From: Microvirga terricola
GTDB taxonomy: Bacteria; Pseudomonadota; Alphaproteobacteria; Rhizobiales; Beijerinckiaceae
Assembly: GCF_011777495.1 (NCBI RefSeq)
Contig: NZ_JAATJS010000001.1
Location: 843,807 to 907,806, forward strand
Reading direction: 5' to 3'
DNA length: 64,000 bases
The first letter of the stretch is position 1; each line of letters starts with the position of its first letter. Under the pieces are notes generated by a model that ran no database searches, was not told the DNA's origin, and worked only from the letters and a program-made list of their open reading frames with translations. Below, in pieces: positions 45,986 to 55,052 of the stretch. Both the position numbers and the translations under genes were made by a program.

Positions 45986-47137
45986 CTAACGGTTCCCTCG
46001 TCCCACGAGATCGCGCGCCACGATGAGTCGCATGACCTCGTTGGTGCCTTCCAGAATCTGATGCACGCGTAAGTCCCGCACGATCTTTTCGACGCCGTAA
46101 TCGGCGAGATAGCCATAGCCGCCGTGGAGTTGCAGCGCCTCGTTCGCCACGGCAAATCCCGTATCCGTCGCAAAACGTTTCGCCATGGCACAGAGCTTCG
46201 TCGCATCTGGCGCTTTGGCATCGAGCGCGCAGGCCGCGCGCCACAACAGCGTGCGCGCCGCTTCCAGCTCGGTCGCCATGTCGGCGAGGCGGAATTGCAG
46301 TGCCTGAAAATCCGCGATGCGCTTGCCGAAGGCTTTTCGCTCGGCCGTGTAGGCGAGCGCCTTGTCGAGCGCGGCCTGCGCGCCACCGAGCGAACAGGCA
46401 CCGATGTTGAGACGCCCGCCGTCGAGGCCGGACATGGCGATCTTGAAGCCCATGCCCTCGTCGGCAAGACGGTTGGCGACGGGCACGCGCGCATCTTCAA
46501 AAATCACCGCAGCGGTCGGCTGTGCATTCCAGCCCATCTTCTTCTCATTCGCGCCGAAGGAAACGCCGGGCGTGTCCTTCTCGATGACAAGCGTCGAGAT
46601 GCCGGCAGGTCCCTCCTCGCCGGTGCGGACCATGGTGACATAGATGTCCGAGACGCCCGCGCCAGAAATGAACTGCTTTACGCCGTTGACGATGTAATGA
46701 TCGCCGTCGCGCACCGCACGCGTCTTCAATGCGGCTGCATCGGAGCCGGAGCCCGGCTCCGTCAGGCAATAGCTGCCGATCTTTTCCATGGTGCAAAGCG
46801 TCGGCAGGAAACGCTGGCGCTGTTCCGGCGAGCCATAACGGTCGATCATCCACGAGACCATGTTGTGGATGGAGAGATACGCCGAGATTGCCGGGCAGCC
46901 GGTGGCAAGCGCCTCGAAGATCAGCGCCGCGTCGAGGCGGCCCATGCCGGACCCACCCACATCCTCGCTTGTATAGATCGCCGCCATGCCGAGAGCGGCG
47001 GCCTTGCGCATCACATCGACGGGAAAGTGCTTCTTCTCATCCCATTCGAGAGCGTGAGGAGCGAGATTGTCCGCCGCGAAGGCCAAAGCCATGTCGCGGA
47101 CCGCGATTTGATCGTCGTTAAGGGAGAACTGATTCAT
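45986..47137 (-). CDS. Acyl-CoA dehydrogenase, probable isobutyryl-CoA dehydrogenase
   Basis: A 383-residue FAD enzyme. Family marks are [19 protein letters not shown] (FAD and substrate site), GNDW-like region [14 protein letters not shown], and the C-terminal [18 protein letters not shown] with the catalytic glutamate of the short branched-chain/isobutyryl group (EGT position). Between mmsA and mmsB, its likely substrate is isobutyryl-CoA, the valine-derived thioester, oxidised to methacrylyl-CoA with electrons passed to ETF. The enoyl-CoA hydratase and 3-hydroxyisobutyryl-CoA hydrolase steps are not encoded here. Confidence 0.92.
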   Translation of the reverse strand: MNQFSLNDDQIAVRDMALAFAADNLAPHALEWDEKKHFPVDVMRKAAALGMAAIYTSEDVGGSGMGRLDAALIFEALATGCPAISAYLSIHNMVSWMIDRYGSPEQRQRFLPTLCTMEKIGSYCLTEPGSGSDAAALKTRAVRDGDHYIVNGVKQFISGAGVSDIYVTMVRTGEEGPAGISTLVIEKDTPGVSFGANEKKMGWNAQPTAAVIFEDARVPVANRLADEGMGFKIAMSGLDGGRLNIGACSLGGAQAALDKALAYTAERKAFGKRIADFQALQFRLADMATELEAARTLLWRAACALDAKAPDATKLCAMAKRFATDTGFAVANEALQLHGGYGYLADYGVEKIVRDLRVHQILEGTNEVMRLIVARDLVGRGNR

Positions 47138-47237
47138 AGATCCTAGATCGTCATGACACTGCCGTTTCGGGCAACCCGACTTTGGATCTAGAGGCGGAAA
47201 CGGCCGGGAGCGAGTCCCGACCGTTCACTTTTTGATT

Positions 47238-48734
47238 TTACTTCATCGTCGGAATGGCGAATTCCGCGCCTTCCTTGATGCCCGACGGCCAGCGGGAGGT
47301 GATCGTCTTGGTCTTGGTGTAGAAGCGGATCGCATCGGGGCCGTGCTGGTTGAGGTCGCCGAAGCCGGAGCGCTTCCAGCCGCCGAAGGTGTAATAGGCC
47401 AGCGGAACCGGGATCGGCACGTTGATGCCGACCATGCCGACATTCACGCGGGAGGCGAAATCGCGGGCAGCATCCCCGTCGCGGGTGTAGATGGCGACCC
47501 CGTTGCCGTATTCGTGATCGGTCGGCAGGCGCAGCGCATCTTCATAATCCTTGGCACGCACGACCGAGAGGACGGGGCCGAAGATCTCTTCCTTATAGAT
47601 CGTCATGTTCGTCTTCACCTCGTCGAAGAGGCAGCCGCCCATGTAGAAGCCGTTCTCGTAGCCCTGCATCTTGAAGTTACGGCCATCGACCACGAGCTTC
47701 GCGCCTTCCTTCACGCCCTGGTCCACATAGCCGCGCACCTTGTCGAGGTGAGCCTTGGTGACGAGCGGGCCGAAATCGGCGGACGGGTCGGTCGACGGGC
47801 CGACTTTGAGGCTTTCCACACGCGGGATCAGCTTGTGCATCAGTGCGTCGGCGGTGGACTTGCCGACGGGGACTGCAACCGAGATCGCCATGCAGCGCTC
47901 GCCCGCCGAGCCGTAACCCGCGCCGATGAGTGCATCCGCCGCCTGATCGAGATCGGCGTCGGGCATGATGATCATGTGGTTCTTCGCGCCGCCGAAGCAC
48001 TGCGCGCGCTTACCCGTAGCCGTGGCGCGGGAATAGACATATTCGGCAATCGCGGAGGAGCCGACGAAGCCGACGGCCTTGATGTCGGCATCGTCGAGGA
48101 TCGCGTCGACCGATTCCTTATCGCCGTTGACGACGTTGAGGATGCCGGCGGGAAGACCCGCTTCCATCATCAGTTCGGCCAAACGCATCGGCACGCCCGG
48201 CGCGCGCTCCGAAGGCTTCAGGATGAAGGCGTTGCCGCAGGCGATGGCCGGCGACAGCTTCCAGAGCGGGATCATAGCCGGGAAGTTGAACGGCGTGATG
48301 CCGGCAACGACGCCGAGTGGCTGGCGGATCGAATACATGTCGATCCCGGGGCCAGCGCCTTCCGTGAACTCGCCCTTGATGAGGTGCGGAATGCCGGTGC
48401 AGAACTCGGCCACTTCGACGCCGCGCTGAATGTCGCCCTTGGCATCGACGATGGTCTTGCCGTGCTCGCGGGCTAGAAGCTCGGCGAGCGAGTCGGTTTC
48501 CTTGGCGATGAGTTCGAGGAACTTCATCATCACGCGGGCGCGGCGCTGCGGGTTGGTGGCGGCCCAGGCGGGTTGGGCGGCCTTGGCGTTCGCCACCGCC
48601 TCGCGGAGCTCGTCCTTGGTGGCCAGCGCAACCTTGGCAATGACTTCGCCGGTCATCGGCTGAAAGACGTCGGTGGTGCGGCCCGACTTGCCGGCAACGT
48701 GCTTGCCGCCGATGAAATGTCCGATAGTGCGCAT
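47238..48734 (-). CDS. mmsA: Methylmalonate-semialdehyde dehydrogenase (CoA-acylating)
   Basis: A 498-residue aldehyde dehydrogenase that converts methylmalonate semialdehyde with CoA and NAD to propionyl-CoA and CO2. Signature regions: GVVAGITPFNFPAMIPLWKL, FVGSSAIAEYVYSRATATGK, AKNHMIIMPDADLDQAADAL and the catalytic cysteine in GSAGERCMAISVAV. The end MKxGAEFAIPTMK-like tail is normal. GGAGAGGAAG lies ahead of ATG 48734. It is first in the valine set and diverges from a LysR regulator 115 bases away. Confidence 0.95.
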   Translation of the reverse strand: MRTIGHFIGGKHVAGKSGRTTDVFQPMTGEVIAKVALATKDELREAVANAKAAQPAWAATNPQRRARVMMKFLELIAKETDSLAELLAREHGKTIVDAKGDIQRGVEVAEFCTGIPHLIKGEFTEGAGPGIDMYSIRQPLGVVAGITPFNFPAMIPLWKLSPAIACGNAFILKPSERAPGVPMRLAELMMEAGLPAGILNVVNGDKESVDAILDDADIKAVGFVGSSAIAEYVYSRATATGKRAQCFGGAKNHMIIMPDADLDQAADALIGAGYGSAGERCMAISVAVPVGKSTADALMHKLIPRVESLKVGPSTDPSADFGPLVTKAHLDKVRGYVDQGVKEGAKLVVDGRNFKMQGYENGFYMGGCLFDEVKTNMTIYKEEIFGPVLSVVRAKDYEDALRLPTDHEYGNGVAIYTRDGDAARDFASRVNVGMVGINVPIPVPLAYYTFGGWKRSGFGDLNQHGPDAIRFYTKTKTITSRWPSGIKEGAEFAIPTMK

Positions 48735-48788
48735 GGCGTCTTCCTCTCCTGGAAACTTGGTTTACGGGCTTTGAGCGCCTCTTTTCTA

Positions 48789-48844
48789 TCATTGTGAAAA
48801 TCGCACGACTATGGGTGGAATCGAAGCCTCATTGTGCGAAAATG
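48789..48844. promoter_or_regulatory. Direct repeats in the mmsA/lysR divergent promoter
   Basis: TCATTGTGAAAAT (48789-48801) and TCATTGTGCGAAAAT (48829-48843) are near-identical direct repeats 40 bp apart in the short gap between mmsA and the LysR gene. LysR proteins bind several sites across such gaps as tetramers, so these are reasonable candidates. The second copy lies just before the regulator's start codon. Confidence 0.4.
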
Positions 48845-48849
48845 CCAAT

Positions 48850-49740
48850 ATGAGCGCTTTCGATTGGGACGATCTCCGCTTCTTCCTCGCCGTGGCCCGG
48901 GCGGGCCGGCTGACGGTGGCCGCGCGCCGCCTGGAAGCCGACCATACCACGGTTTCCCGCCGCATCTCGGCTCTCGAAACGTCTCTCAAGGCCAAGCTTT
49001 TTGAGCGCAGCCCGCAAGGCTACACCCTGACCGAGCAGGGCGAGCGGTTGCTTGCCAAGGCGGAGAGCATGGAGAGCCAGGCGCTCGCGGTGGCCAGCGA
49101 CATCGGCGGCGCGGATCTGGCGGTCAGCGGCACCGTCCGCGTCGGCGCGCCGGATGGGTTGGGCACTTACTTCCTCGCCGCCGAGCTTGGGGCGCTCGCC
49201 GAGCGCCACCCAGACCTGACGATCCAGCTGGTCGCCCTGCCGCGCACCTTTTCGCTCTCGAAGCGAGAGGCCGACATCGCGGTCACGGTCGAGCAGCCGA
49301 CGGAGGGCCGCCTGGTCTCGCGCAAGCTCACCGACTACCGCCTGCGGCTCTATGCCTCGAAGGATTATCTCGACCGGCATGGGCGGCCAGAGCGCCCCGA
49401 GGACCTGTTAGGCCGCCTCCTCGTCACCTACGTGACCGACCTCATCTACAGCCCTGCGCTGGAATACTTTTCCGGCCTCGAGAAGTACGGCCCCCGCCGC
49501 TACGAATGCGCCAGCGTCGTGGCCCAGCTTGAGGCCGTGCGGGCGGGCGTCGGCATCGGCATCCTGCACGATTACGCGGCGCGGCAATATCCGGAGCTGA
49601 GCGTGGTCCTGCCGGACATCTCCTTCCTGCGCACCTACTGGATCGTGACCCACGCCGAGGTGCGTAACCTGCACCGCATCGCCGAGGTGCACGCCTTCAT
49701 GCTGGAGCGGGTGAAGGCCAACCGTGGCCTTTTCGCATGA
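48850..49740 (+). CDS. LysR family transcriptional regulator (probable mms operon regulator)
   Basis: A 296-residue LysR protein. The N-terminal helix-turn-helix reads FDWDDLRFFLAVARAGRLTV then RRLEADHTTVSRRISALE. The effector domain follows from about residue 90 (VSGTVRVGAPDGLGTYFLAA). Divergent orientation to mmsA makes that operon its likely target, and the effector may be a valine catabolite. ATG 48850 starts the helix-turn-helix correctly; an upstream ATG at 48811 would add 13 residues lying in the promoter. Confidence 0.9.
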   Translation: MSAFDWDDLRFFLAVARAGRLTVAARRLEADHTTVSRRISALETSLKAKLFERSPQGYTLTEQGERLLAKAESMESQALAVASDIGGADLAVSGTVRVGAPDGLGTYFLAAELGALAERHPDLTIQLVALPRTFSLSKREADIAVTVEQPTEGRLVSRKLTDYRLRLYASKDYLDRHGRPERPEDLLGRLLVTYVTDLIYSPALEYFSGLEKYGPRRYECASVVAQLEAVRAGVGIGILHDYAARQYPELSVVLPDISFLRTYWIVTHAEVRNLHRIAEVHAFMLERVKANRGLFA

Positions 49741-49832
49741 CGGAGGGCCAAGAAGAGTGCGCTTCTGCGCCTCTTCACCTTCCGGACCGGACGGTTTAAG
49801 GCTCTTTCCATCACATAGGAACGGAGTTTTCG

Positions 49833-50804
49833 ATGCCCTCCAAGCTCGACCAATTGCGCGCCATGACCGTCGTCGTCGCCGACACGGGCGATCTCGATGC
49901 GGTGCGCCGCCTGAAGCCTCAGGATTGCACCACGAACCCGACGCTGCTGCTTAAAGCCGTCGAGAACCCGGCCTATGCTGCCATCGTGGAAGAAGCGCTG
50001 GCCTGGGGCCGCAAGCAGGGCGGTTCGCGCGAGGGCGTGGTGGCCGCGATCTGCGACCGGCTGGCGGTGGCCTTCGGCACTGAACTCGCCCGCATCGTGC
50101 CGGGCCGCGTCTCGACCGAGGTCGATGCCGATCTCTCCTTCGACACGCAAGCGACGCTCGACAAAGCGCGCGTCATCATCAAAGCCTATGAGGAACACGG
50201 CATCGGCCGCGAGCGCATTCTCATCAAGATCGCCTCGACCTGGGAGGGCATCCGCGCCGCGGAAGTGCTCCAGAAGGAAGGCATCGACTGCAACCTTACG
50301 CTTCTGTTCGCACAAGTGCAGGCTCAGGCTTGCGCGGAGGCGGGCGTGTTTCTCATCTCGCCCTTCGTCGGCCGCATTCTCGACTGGCATGTGAAGGCGG
50401 GCGGCGGACCCTACACCGGCGAGACTGATCCCGGTGTTCTGTCCGTGCGCAACATCTACGCCTCGTACAAGGCGCAAGGCATCAAGACAGTGGTGATGGG
50501 CGCGTCCTTCCGCAATACGGCTGAGATCGAAGCGCTCGCCGGCTGCGACCGGCTCACCATCTCGCCTGCGCTCACCGACGAATTGGCGAATGCGCAAGGC
50601 GAGTTGCCGCGCAAGCTGTCGTCTGACGGCGTCGCAAAGATCGCGCCGCAGCCGCGCCTCGACGAGAAGGCGTTCCGTTTCGCGTTGAACGAAGACGCGA
50701 TGGCGACGGAAAAACTTTCCGAGGGCATCCGCGCTTTCGTGAAGGATCTGCGCTCCTTGCGCACGCTCGTCGCCAAGCACCTCGACACGGCGAAGGCGGC
50801 GTAA
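49833..50804 (+). CDS. tal: Transaldolase
   Basis: A 323-residue TalB-type transaldolase, a pentose phosphate pathway enzyme that moves a dihydroxyacetone unit between sugar phosphates. The Schiff-base lysine is Lys132 in [19 protein letters not shown], the same number as in E. coli Tal[12 protein letters not shown] and [19 protein letters not shown], then [12 protein letters not shown] are further signatures. GGAACGGAG lies before the ATG. The broken isochorismatase gene follows 7 bases downstream on the same strand. Confidence 0.96.
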   Translation: MPSKLDQLRAMTVVVADTGDLDAVRRLKPQDCTTNPTLLLKAVENPAYAAIVEEALAWGRKQGGSREGVVAAICDRLAVAFGTELARIVPGRVSTEVDADLSFDTQATLDKARVIIKAYEEHGIGRERILIKIASTWEGIRAAEVLQKEGIDCNLTLLFAQVQAQACAEAGVFLISPFVGRILDWHVKAGGGPYTGETDPGVLSVRNIYASYKAQGIKTVVMGASFRNTAEIEALAGCDRLTISPALTDELANAQGELPRKLSSDGVAKIAPQPRLDEKAFRFALNEDAMATEKLSEGIRAFVKDLRSLRTLVAKHLDTAKAA

Positions 50805-50811
50805 GCGCGCT

Positions 50812-51361
50812 ATGACGAAAGCTCTCGTCATCATCGACGTTCAGGTCGGCATTCTGAACAAGCCGGGCGAACGTCGCCCGGCTGTGCTTGAGCGGTTCGA
50901 CGCCGCGCGGGCCCGCATCGCGCAGTTGGTTGATGAGGCGCGACGCGCCAATGCGCCGGTGATCTTCGTGCAGCATGATGGTCGACCAGGTCATCGGCTG
51001 GAGGTGGGCACGCCCGGCTGGGAAATTTGTGGCGATCTCAATCGCGCCGATGACGATGCCGTCGTGCGCAAGACCGCGTGCGACTCCTTCCACGATACGA
51101 ATCTTCAGGACGTCCTAGCGCGGCATGAAGCGAAGCATCTGATCGTTGTCGGCCTTATGACGCAATACTGACACCACTTGCCGACGCGCCGTCAGCCTCG
51201 GCTACGACGTGACGCTCGTGGCTGATGCACACACAACGGACGACAGCGGCGCGCTGACTGCCGAGCAGATCGTGGCGCATCACAACGCGCTTCTTGACGG
51301 CTTCGATGCGGGGATCGCAGCGATTTCCGTGAAGCCCGCGAAGGATGTTGTGTTCGTTTAA
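50812..51361 (+). pseudogene. Isochorismatase/cysteine hydrolase gene broken at the catalytic cysteine
   Basis: The first 119 codons read as a normal cysteine hydrolase (MTKALVIIDVQVGILNKPGE, then KTACDSFHDTNLQDVLARH and LIVVGLMTQY), ending at TGA 51169-51171. The family continues after TQY with Cys-Val-Asp-Thr-Thr. Here the next phase gives exactly DTTCRRAVSLGYDVTLVADA and runs to TAA 51359-51361. The phase change equals loss of 2 or 5 bases; a 5-base loss removes just the Cys-Val codons, including the nucleophile. Both halves retain good coding character, so the break is recent or is a sequencing error. Confidence 0.8.
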
Positions 51362-51387
51362 CGCTGTGGCCTAAGACCAACACCGCC

Positions 51388-51492
51388 CTCATCCTGAGGA
51401 GCCGCGAAAGCGGCGTCTCGAAGGATGATCCAGTGTGCGCTGGAGACGCCTCGTCCTTCGAGACGGGCCTTGCAACCCTCTTCAGGATGAGG
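51388..51492. repeat. Intergenic palindromic repeat (CTCATCCTGAGGAG type)
   Basis: CTCATCCTGAGGAG at the left and CTTCAGGATGAGG at the right are inverted ends. Inside are GGCGTCTCGAAGGATGA and CGTCCTTCGAGACGGGCC, a second inverted pair. I recognise this as a repeat type common between genes in Bradyrhizobium and related Hyphomicrobiales. It separates the isochorismatase pseudogene from the convergent TPP enzyme gene, and no other terminator is seen there. Confidence 0.75.
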
Positions 51493-51529
51493 CTGCGTTA
51501 GTGTTTGGCGGCGTCGTTCGCCCTTGCGA

Positions 51530-53209
51530 TCAGCGCCCTTCGCTGATCGCCTTCTCGCGGATCTGCGTCAGCGACATCGCGGGCGTGATGGCTTCCGGGT
51601 CGAGGATGCAGTGCAAGATCGCGGGCTTGCCGGAAGTCAGCGCACGGTCGAGCGCCGGGAAAAATTCTTCCGTGGTCTCCACGCGCTCGCCATAGCCGCC
51701 GAAGGCTTTTGCGTAGGCCGCGAAATCCGGGTTCTTCAGCAGCGTCGCCGAAACGCGGCCGGGATATTCGCGCTCCTGGTGCATGCGGATGGTGCCGTAC
51801 ATGCCGTTGTCGATGAGGACGACGAGGATCGGCAGATCGTACTGCACGGCGGTCGCGAATTCCTGACCGTTCATCAGGAAGTCGCCGTCGCCCGCAAACA
51901 CCACCACATGGCTCTGCGGACGGATGCGCTTGGCGCCGACGGCGGCGGGAACGCCGTAGCCCATGGAGCCGGAGGTCGGCGCAAGCTGCGTGCCGTAATG
52001 GCGGAAGGGCCAGAAGCGGTGAATCCACGTCGCGAAGTTGCCAGCGCCGTTGCAGAAGATCGTGTCGGAGGGCAGCCGCTTGCGCAGGAACGCCATGACC
52101 TCGCCCATCTGCAATGAACCTGCATGGCGGATCTTGGTCGGGTCGCTCCAGGTGAGATAATCGGCATGCGCCGTCTTCGTGCTTTCGGCCCAGCGCATGG
52201 GCGCGGAAGGCTTCAGCTTCGCAAGCTCCGCCGCGAACGGAATGGGCGAGGCGTTGATGGCGAGATGCGGGCTGTACACGCGGCCGAGTTCGCTCGGATC
52301 GGGGTGCACATGCACCAGCTTCTGCTTCGGCGCCGGAATGTCGATGAGGCTGTAGCCCTGGCTCGGAATTTCCGACAGGCGCCCGCCGATCAGCAGAAGA
52401 AGATCTGCGTCCTTGATGCGCGCCAGAAGCTTCGGATTCACGCCGAGCCCGAGATCGCCCGCGTAAGATCCGTGATCGGCGGGAAAGAGCATTTGGCGGC
52501 GGAAGGTGCAGGCAACGGGAAGCTGGAAGCTCTCCGCGAAGCGTGCGAAGTCCTTCACCGCCTCGTCGGACCAGCGGCTGCCGCCGAGCAGCACCATGGG
52601 GCGCTCGGCGTTTTGCAGCAGCGTCTGCAGTTCCGCGATCTGCGTTTGCGCGGGGAAGGTTTCGATCGCCTTGTAGCGCGGCGCGTCGGCGACCTCGGCC
52701 ATTTCGGTCAGCACGTCTTCCGGCAGCGCGATGACGACCGGGCCGGGGCGGCCGCTCGTGGCCACATGGAACGCGCGGGAGACGATTTCGGGGAAGCGGG
52801 CCGGATCGTCCACTTCCGTCGCCCATTTGGCGAGCGGGCCGAAGGCGGCGCGGTAGTCGAGTTCCTGAAACGCTTCGCGCTCGCGCATGCCGCGCTCGAT
52901 CTGCCCGACGAACAGGATCATCGGCGTCGAGTCCTGCTTCGCGATGTGGATGCCGGGCGAGGCGTTGGTTGCGCCGGGGCCGCGGGTGACGAAGCAGATG
53001 CCGGGGCGGCCGGTGAGCTTGCCATAAGCCTCCGCCATCATCGCCGCGCCGCCTTCCTGGCGGCAGACGGTGACGTTGATCGACGCGTCATGCAGCGCGT
53101 CGAGGGCAGCGAGATAGCTCTCCCCCGGCACGCAGAAAATGTGATCGACACCGTGAAGGGTGAGCTGATCGACAAGGATCTGGCCGCCGGTGCGGGAGGG
53201 CGCTTTCAT
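51530..53209 (-). CDS. Thiamine pyrophosphate enzyme, acetolactate synthase-like
   Basis: A 559-residue three-domain TPP enzyme. The catalytic glutamate is in CRQEGGAAMMAEAYGKLTGR, followed by CFVTRGPGATNASPGIHIA. The C-terminal cofactor motif is VVVFAGDGDFLMNGQEFATA with LPILVVLIDNGMYGTIRMHQ. It resembles catabolic or uncharacterised relatives of acetolactate synthase; no regulatory subunit gene is present. It follows the piperideine-6-carboxylate dehydrogenase gene with an 80-base gap, so a role in lysine or 2-aminoadipate breakdown, for example on a 2-oxo acid, is possible but unproved. Confidence 0.82.
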   Translation of the reverse strand: MKAPSRTGGQILVDQLTLHGVDHIFCVPGESYLAALDALHDASINVTVCRQEGGAAMMAEAYGKLTGRPGICFVTRGPGATNASPGIHIAKQDSTPMILFVGQIERGMREREAFQELDYRAAFGPLAKWATEVDDPARFPEIVSRAFHVATSGRPGPVVIALPEDVLTEMAEVADAPRYKAIETFPAQTQIAELQTLLQNAERPMVLLGGSRWSDEAVKDFARFAESFQLPVACTFRRQMLFPADHGSYAGDLGLGVNPKLLARIKDADLLLLIGGRLSEIPSQGYSLIDIPAPKQKLVHVHPDPSELGRVYSPHLAINASPIPFAAELAKLKPSAPMRWAESTKTAHADYLTWSDPTKIRHAGSLQMGEVMAFLRKRLPSDTIFCNGAGNFATWIHRFWPFRHYGTQLAPTSGSMGYGVPAAVGAKRIRPQSHVVVFAGDGDFLMNGQEFATAVQYDLPILVVLIDNGMYGTIRMHQEREYPGRVSATLLKNPDFAAYAKAFGGYGERVETTEEFFPALDRALTSGKPAILHCILDPEAITPAMSLTQIREKAISEGR

Positions 53210-53246
53210 GGAAGGCTCGCGATGTGAGGAAACCGGAAGAGGAGAA

Positions 53247-53271
53247 GCGGAGGGCGAAAGCCGCCCTCCGC
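53247..53271. other. Strong hairpin between aldehyde dehydrogenase and TPP enzyme genes
   Basis: GCGGAGGGCG and CGCCCTCCGC form a perfect 10-bp stem with a 5-base loop. It lies 18 bases past the dehydrogenase stop on the minus strand. The sequence after it has no T-run, so it may be a partial terminator or an mRNA stabiliser between two genes of one operon. Confidence 0.5.
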
Positions 53272-53288
53272 AATGGGATGACGACGCG

Positions 53289-54839
53289 TTACGCGTCCAC
53301 GTCGAACTTCACGCCCTGGGCGAGCGGAAGCGTCTTGCCGTAGTTGATGGTGTTGGTGGCGCGGCGCATGTAGGCCTTCCATGAATCCGAGCCCGCCTCG
53401 CGGCCGCCGCCGGTTTCCTTCTCGCCGCCGAATGCACCGCCGATCTCGGCGCCCGAGGGGCCGATATTGACGTTGGCGATGCCGCAATCCGAACCCGTCA
53501 CCGAGATGAAGGTTTCGGCCTCGCGCATGTCGAGGGTGAAGATCGACGAGGACAGGCCCGCGCCGACCGCATTGTGCGCCTCGACCACCTTATCGAAGTC
53601 CGAATAGCGCATCACGTAGAGGATCGGCGCGAAGGTTTCGCGCAGCACGGGGCCGGTCTGTTCCGTCATTTCGACGAGAGCAGGCTTGGCATAGTAGCCG
53701 CCCGCAACGCCGTCGGTGTGACGGCCACCGCCATGCACGGTGCCGCCCGCCGCGCGGGCTTCATCGAGTGCGCGCTCCATGCCGTCGAATGCGGCCTTGT
53801 CGATCAGCGGGCCGACGAGCGTGCCCTCAGCGCGCGGATCGCCGATCTTCACGCTGGAATAGACCTTCTTCAGGCGCGGCACGAGCTTGTCGTAGACGCT
53901 GTCATGCACGAAGAGGCGACGCAGCGTGGTGCAGCGCTGACCTGCCGTGCCCATCGCCGCGAACGCGATGCCGCGCAGCGCGAGATCGAGATCGGCGGTG
54001 GGCGTGACGATGGCGGCGTTGTTGCCGCCGAGTTCCAGGATCGCACGGGCGAAACGCGCCGCGAGCTTCGGGCCGACCTGACGGCCCATGGCGGTGGAGC
54101 CGGTGGCGGAGAGAACCGGCACGCGGTGATCGTCGACGAGAATTTCGCCGATCTCACGGCCGCCGAGAATGAGTTCGAGCACGCCGTCCGGCACGCCGCC
54201 GAAGCGCTTGGCGGCGCGCATGGCGATGGCGTGGGTCGCGAGCGCGGTCAGAAGCATCTTCTCGGAAGGCTTCCACACCACCGAGTCGCCGCAGACGAGC
54301 GCCAGCGCCGCGTTCCACGACCACACGGCGACGGGGAAGTTGAAGGCCGAAATCACGCCGCACACGCCGACCGGGTGCCAGGTTTCCATCATACGATGGT
54401 CGGCGCGCTCGGTAGCGATGGTCAGGCCGTAAAGCTGGCGCGAGAGGCCGACCGCGAAATCGCAGATGTCGATCATCTCCTGCACTTCGCCGAGGCCCTC
54501 GGAGGTGACCTTGCCCGCTTCGATGGTCACGAGACGGCCAAGGTCGTCCTTGGCGGCGCGGAGTTCCTCGCCGAGAAGGCGCACGAACTCGCCGCGCTTC
54601 GGCGCGGGCAGCTTGCGCCAGGCCTTGAAGGCCTCATGCGCGCGGGTGATCGCGGCCTTGGCTTCCTCCGGGCTGTGCTCGCGGACATGGACGATGACCT
54701 CGCCGGTGATCGGCGAGAGGGCCGGGCGGCCGCTCGTTGCGAAGGCGCTGTCCGGAACGCCGAGGCGCTTGAGGAGGGCGCGGGCTTCCGCGGCGAGGGA
54801 AGCGTCGGCGGTCTGCACGGCGTGTTGGGCTGACATCAT
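53289..54839 (-). CDS. amaB: L-piperidine-6-carboxylate / aminoadipate-semialdehyde dehydrogenase (ALDH7 type)
   Basis: A 516-residue aldehyde dehydrogenase of the ALDH7/antiquitin kind. Family regions: HPVGVCGVISAFNFPVAVWS (Asn active site), LELGGNNAAIVTPTADLDLA and the catalytic cysteine in GTAGQRCTTLRRLFVH, then GCGIANVN-like SDCGIANVNIGPSGAEIGGA. It oxidises alpha-aminoadipate semialdehyde (from open piperideine-6-carboxylate) to 2-aminoadipate. The lysine 6-dehydrogenase gene just upstream on the same strand makes that semialdehyde, which supports the assignment. ATG 54836 is an equally possible start. Confidence 0.88.
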   Translation of the reverse strand: MMSAQHAVQTADASLAAEARALLKRLGVPDSAFATSGRPALSPITGEVIVHVREHSPEEAKAAITRAHEAFKAWRKLPAPKRGEFVRLLGEELRAAKDDLGRLVTIEAGKVTSEGLGEVQEMIDICDFAVGLSRQLYGLTIATERADHRMMETWHPVGVCGVISAFNFPVAVWSWNAALALVCGDSVVWKPSEKMLLTALATHAIAMRAAKRFGGVPDGVLELILGGREIGEILVDDHRVPVLSATGSTAMGRQVGPKLAARFARAILELGGNNAAIVTPTADLDLALRGIAFAAMGTAGQRCTTLRRLFVHDSVYDKLVPRLKKVYSSVKIGDPRAEGTLVGPLIDKAAFDGMERALDEARAAGGTVHGGGRHTDGVAGGYYAKPALVEMTEQTGPVLRETFAPILYVMRYSDFDKVVEAHNAVGAGLSSSIFTLDMREAETFISVTGSDCGIANVNIGPSGAEIGGAFGGEKETGGGREAGSDSWKAYMRRATNTINYGKTLPLAQGVKFDVDA

Positions 54840-55004
54840 GTTTCTCCCACAGGGAACGCGTTCGGGGCCTTTCATCCGGCCCGCCGCCCTCGCTTTAAAG
54901 CGGGAGGTGCGGCGACGGCGGCCTCATTCGCCCCGTCTTGTAATGCATGAACCCGAAAAGCGAGAAACGCTTTTGCGAATAGGGTCATGCTGATTCGGAA
55001 TATT

Positions 55005-55045
55005 TAAGGGGAACCGGCTCCGTCGCGCGAGCAACGGAGCCGGCT
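55005..55045 (-). terminator. Hairpin terminator candidate after lysine dehydrogenase gene
   Basis: ACCGGCTCCGT (55013-55023) pairs with ACGGAGCCGGC (55034-55044), an 11-bp stem. On the minus strand CCCCTTAAATATT follows, a weak T-rich tail. It lies 8 bases past the lysine dehydrogenase stop and would partly separate that gene from the aldehyde dehydrogenase. Confidence 0.5.
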
Positions 55046-55052
55046 CCGGGTA

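Noticed and set aside
45934..46500. Open extension of the mmsB frame upstream
   Set aside because: It lies over the acyl-CoA dehydrogenase gene in another phase; the dehydrogenase fold starts at 45933.
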